DNA from: CANKHA01 sp034668785
Lineage (GTDB): Bacteria > Pseudomonadota > Alphaproteobacteria > Rhizobiales > Xanthobacteraceae
Reading direction: 5' to 3'
DNA: 14,753 nucleotides
Assembly (NCBI GenBank): GCA_034668785.1
Contig: JAXDOS010000196.1
Span: 1-14,753, forward strand
The notes below the pieces were generated by a model. It saw only the letters and a list, made by a program, of their open reading frames with translations, was not told the DNA's origin and did not search any database. This document shows, one piece after another, positions 14,732-14,753 of the stretch. The translations under genes were made by a program, and so were the position numbers. Each line of letters begins with the position of its first letter. Within the stretch, counting starts at the first letter, position 1.

Positions 14732-14753
14732 TACCAAGCGCGCACAATGAATT

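Overview
The window looks like the chromosome of a high-GC alphaproteobacterium of the Bradyrhizobium/Xanthobacteraceae type. The evidence is the strong GC bias, the rhizobial-type gene content (an orphan TctC/Bug binding protein, a TAXI-type TRAP transporter, a Tat-exported aldehyde oxidoreductase), and an alphaproteobacterial EcfG-type general-stress promoter motif. This placement is inferred from sequence character only.

Layout. (1) 1-3228, minus strand: a three-gene operon paoA-paoB-paoC for a Tat-exported molybdenum aldehyde oxidoreductase. PaoC runs off the left edge. (2) 3515-4495, plus: a periplasmic TctC/Bug-family binding protein with no TctA/TctB partner in view, transcribed divergently from paoA. 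(3) 4552-4900, plus: an EcfG-like promoter, an 80-residue single-span membrane protein and a long terminator hairpin. (4) 8431-4936, minus: a secreted NHL-type beta-propeller, a nuclease-like protein that lacks catalytic residues of the SNase family, and an M48 metalloprotease lipoprotein with a LysM-like tail. The last two are 18 bases apart. (5) 8594-8770: a tRNA-like folded remnant followed by an intact tRNA-Arg(CCU). (6) 8877-10642, plus: an SDR dehydrogenase and a TauD/TfdA-type 2-oxoglutarate dioxygenase. (7) 13672-10651, minus: a TAXI binding protein and a fused TRAP permease, convergent with the dioxygenase. (8) 13916-14731, plus: a CysQ-like phosphatase, divergent from the TRAP operon.

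How the genes may work together. The PaoABC-like enzyme would oxidise aldehydes in the periplasm, and the neighbouring TctC-like protein would capture a small carboxylate there. The TRAP transporter, dioxygenase and dehydrogenase together suggest uptake of an organic acid, oxygenation of it, then NAD-linked oxidation. CysQ next door makes a sulfonated compound one possible substrate, but this is only inferred. The middle block holds envelope proteins (lipoprotein protease, secreted propeller, membrane peptide), at least one of them probably stress-induced.

I saw no CRISPR array, transposase, integrase or phage gene. Most of the window is ordinary metabolic and envelope content. The items most worth a second look are the EcfG-driven small membrane protein, the tRNA-like remnant, the degenerate nuclease and the possible catabolic cassette at 8877-13672.
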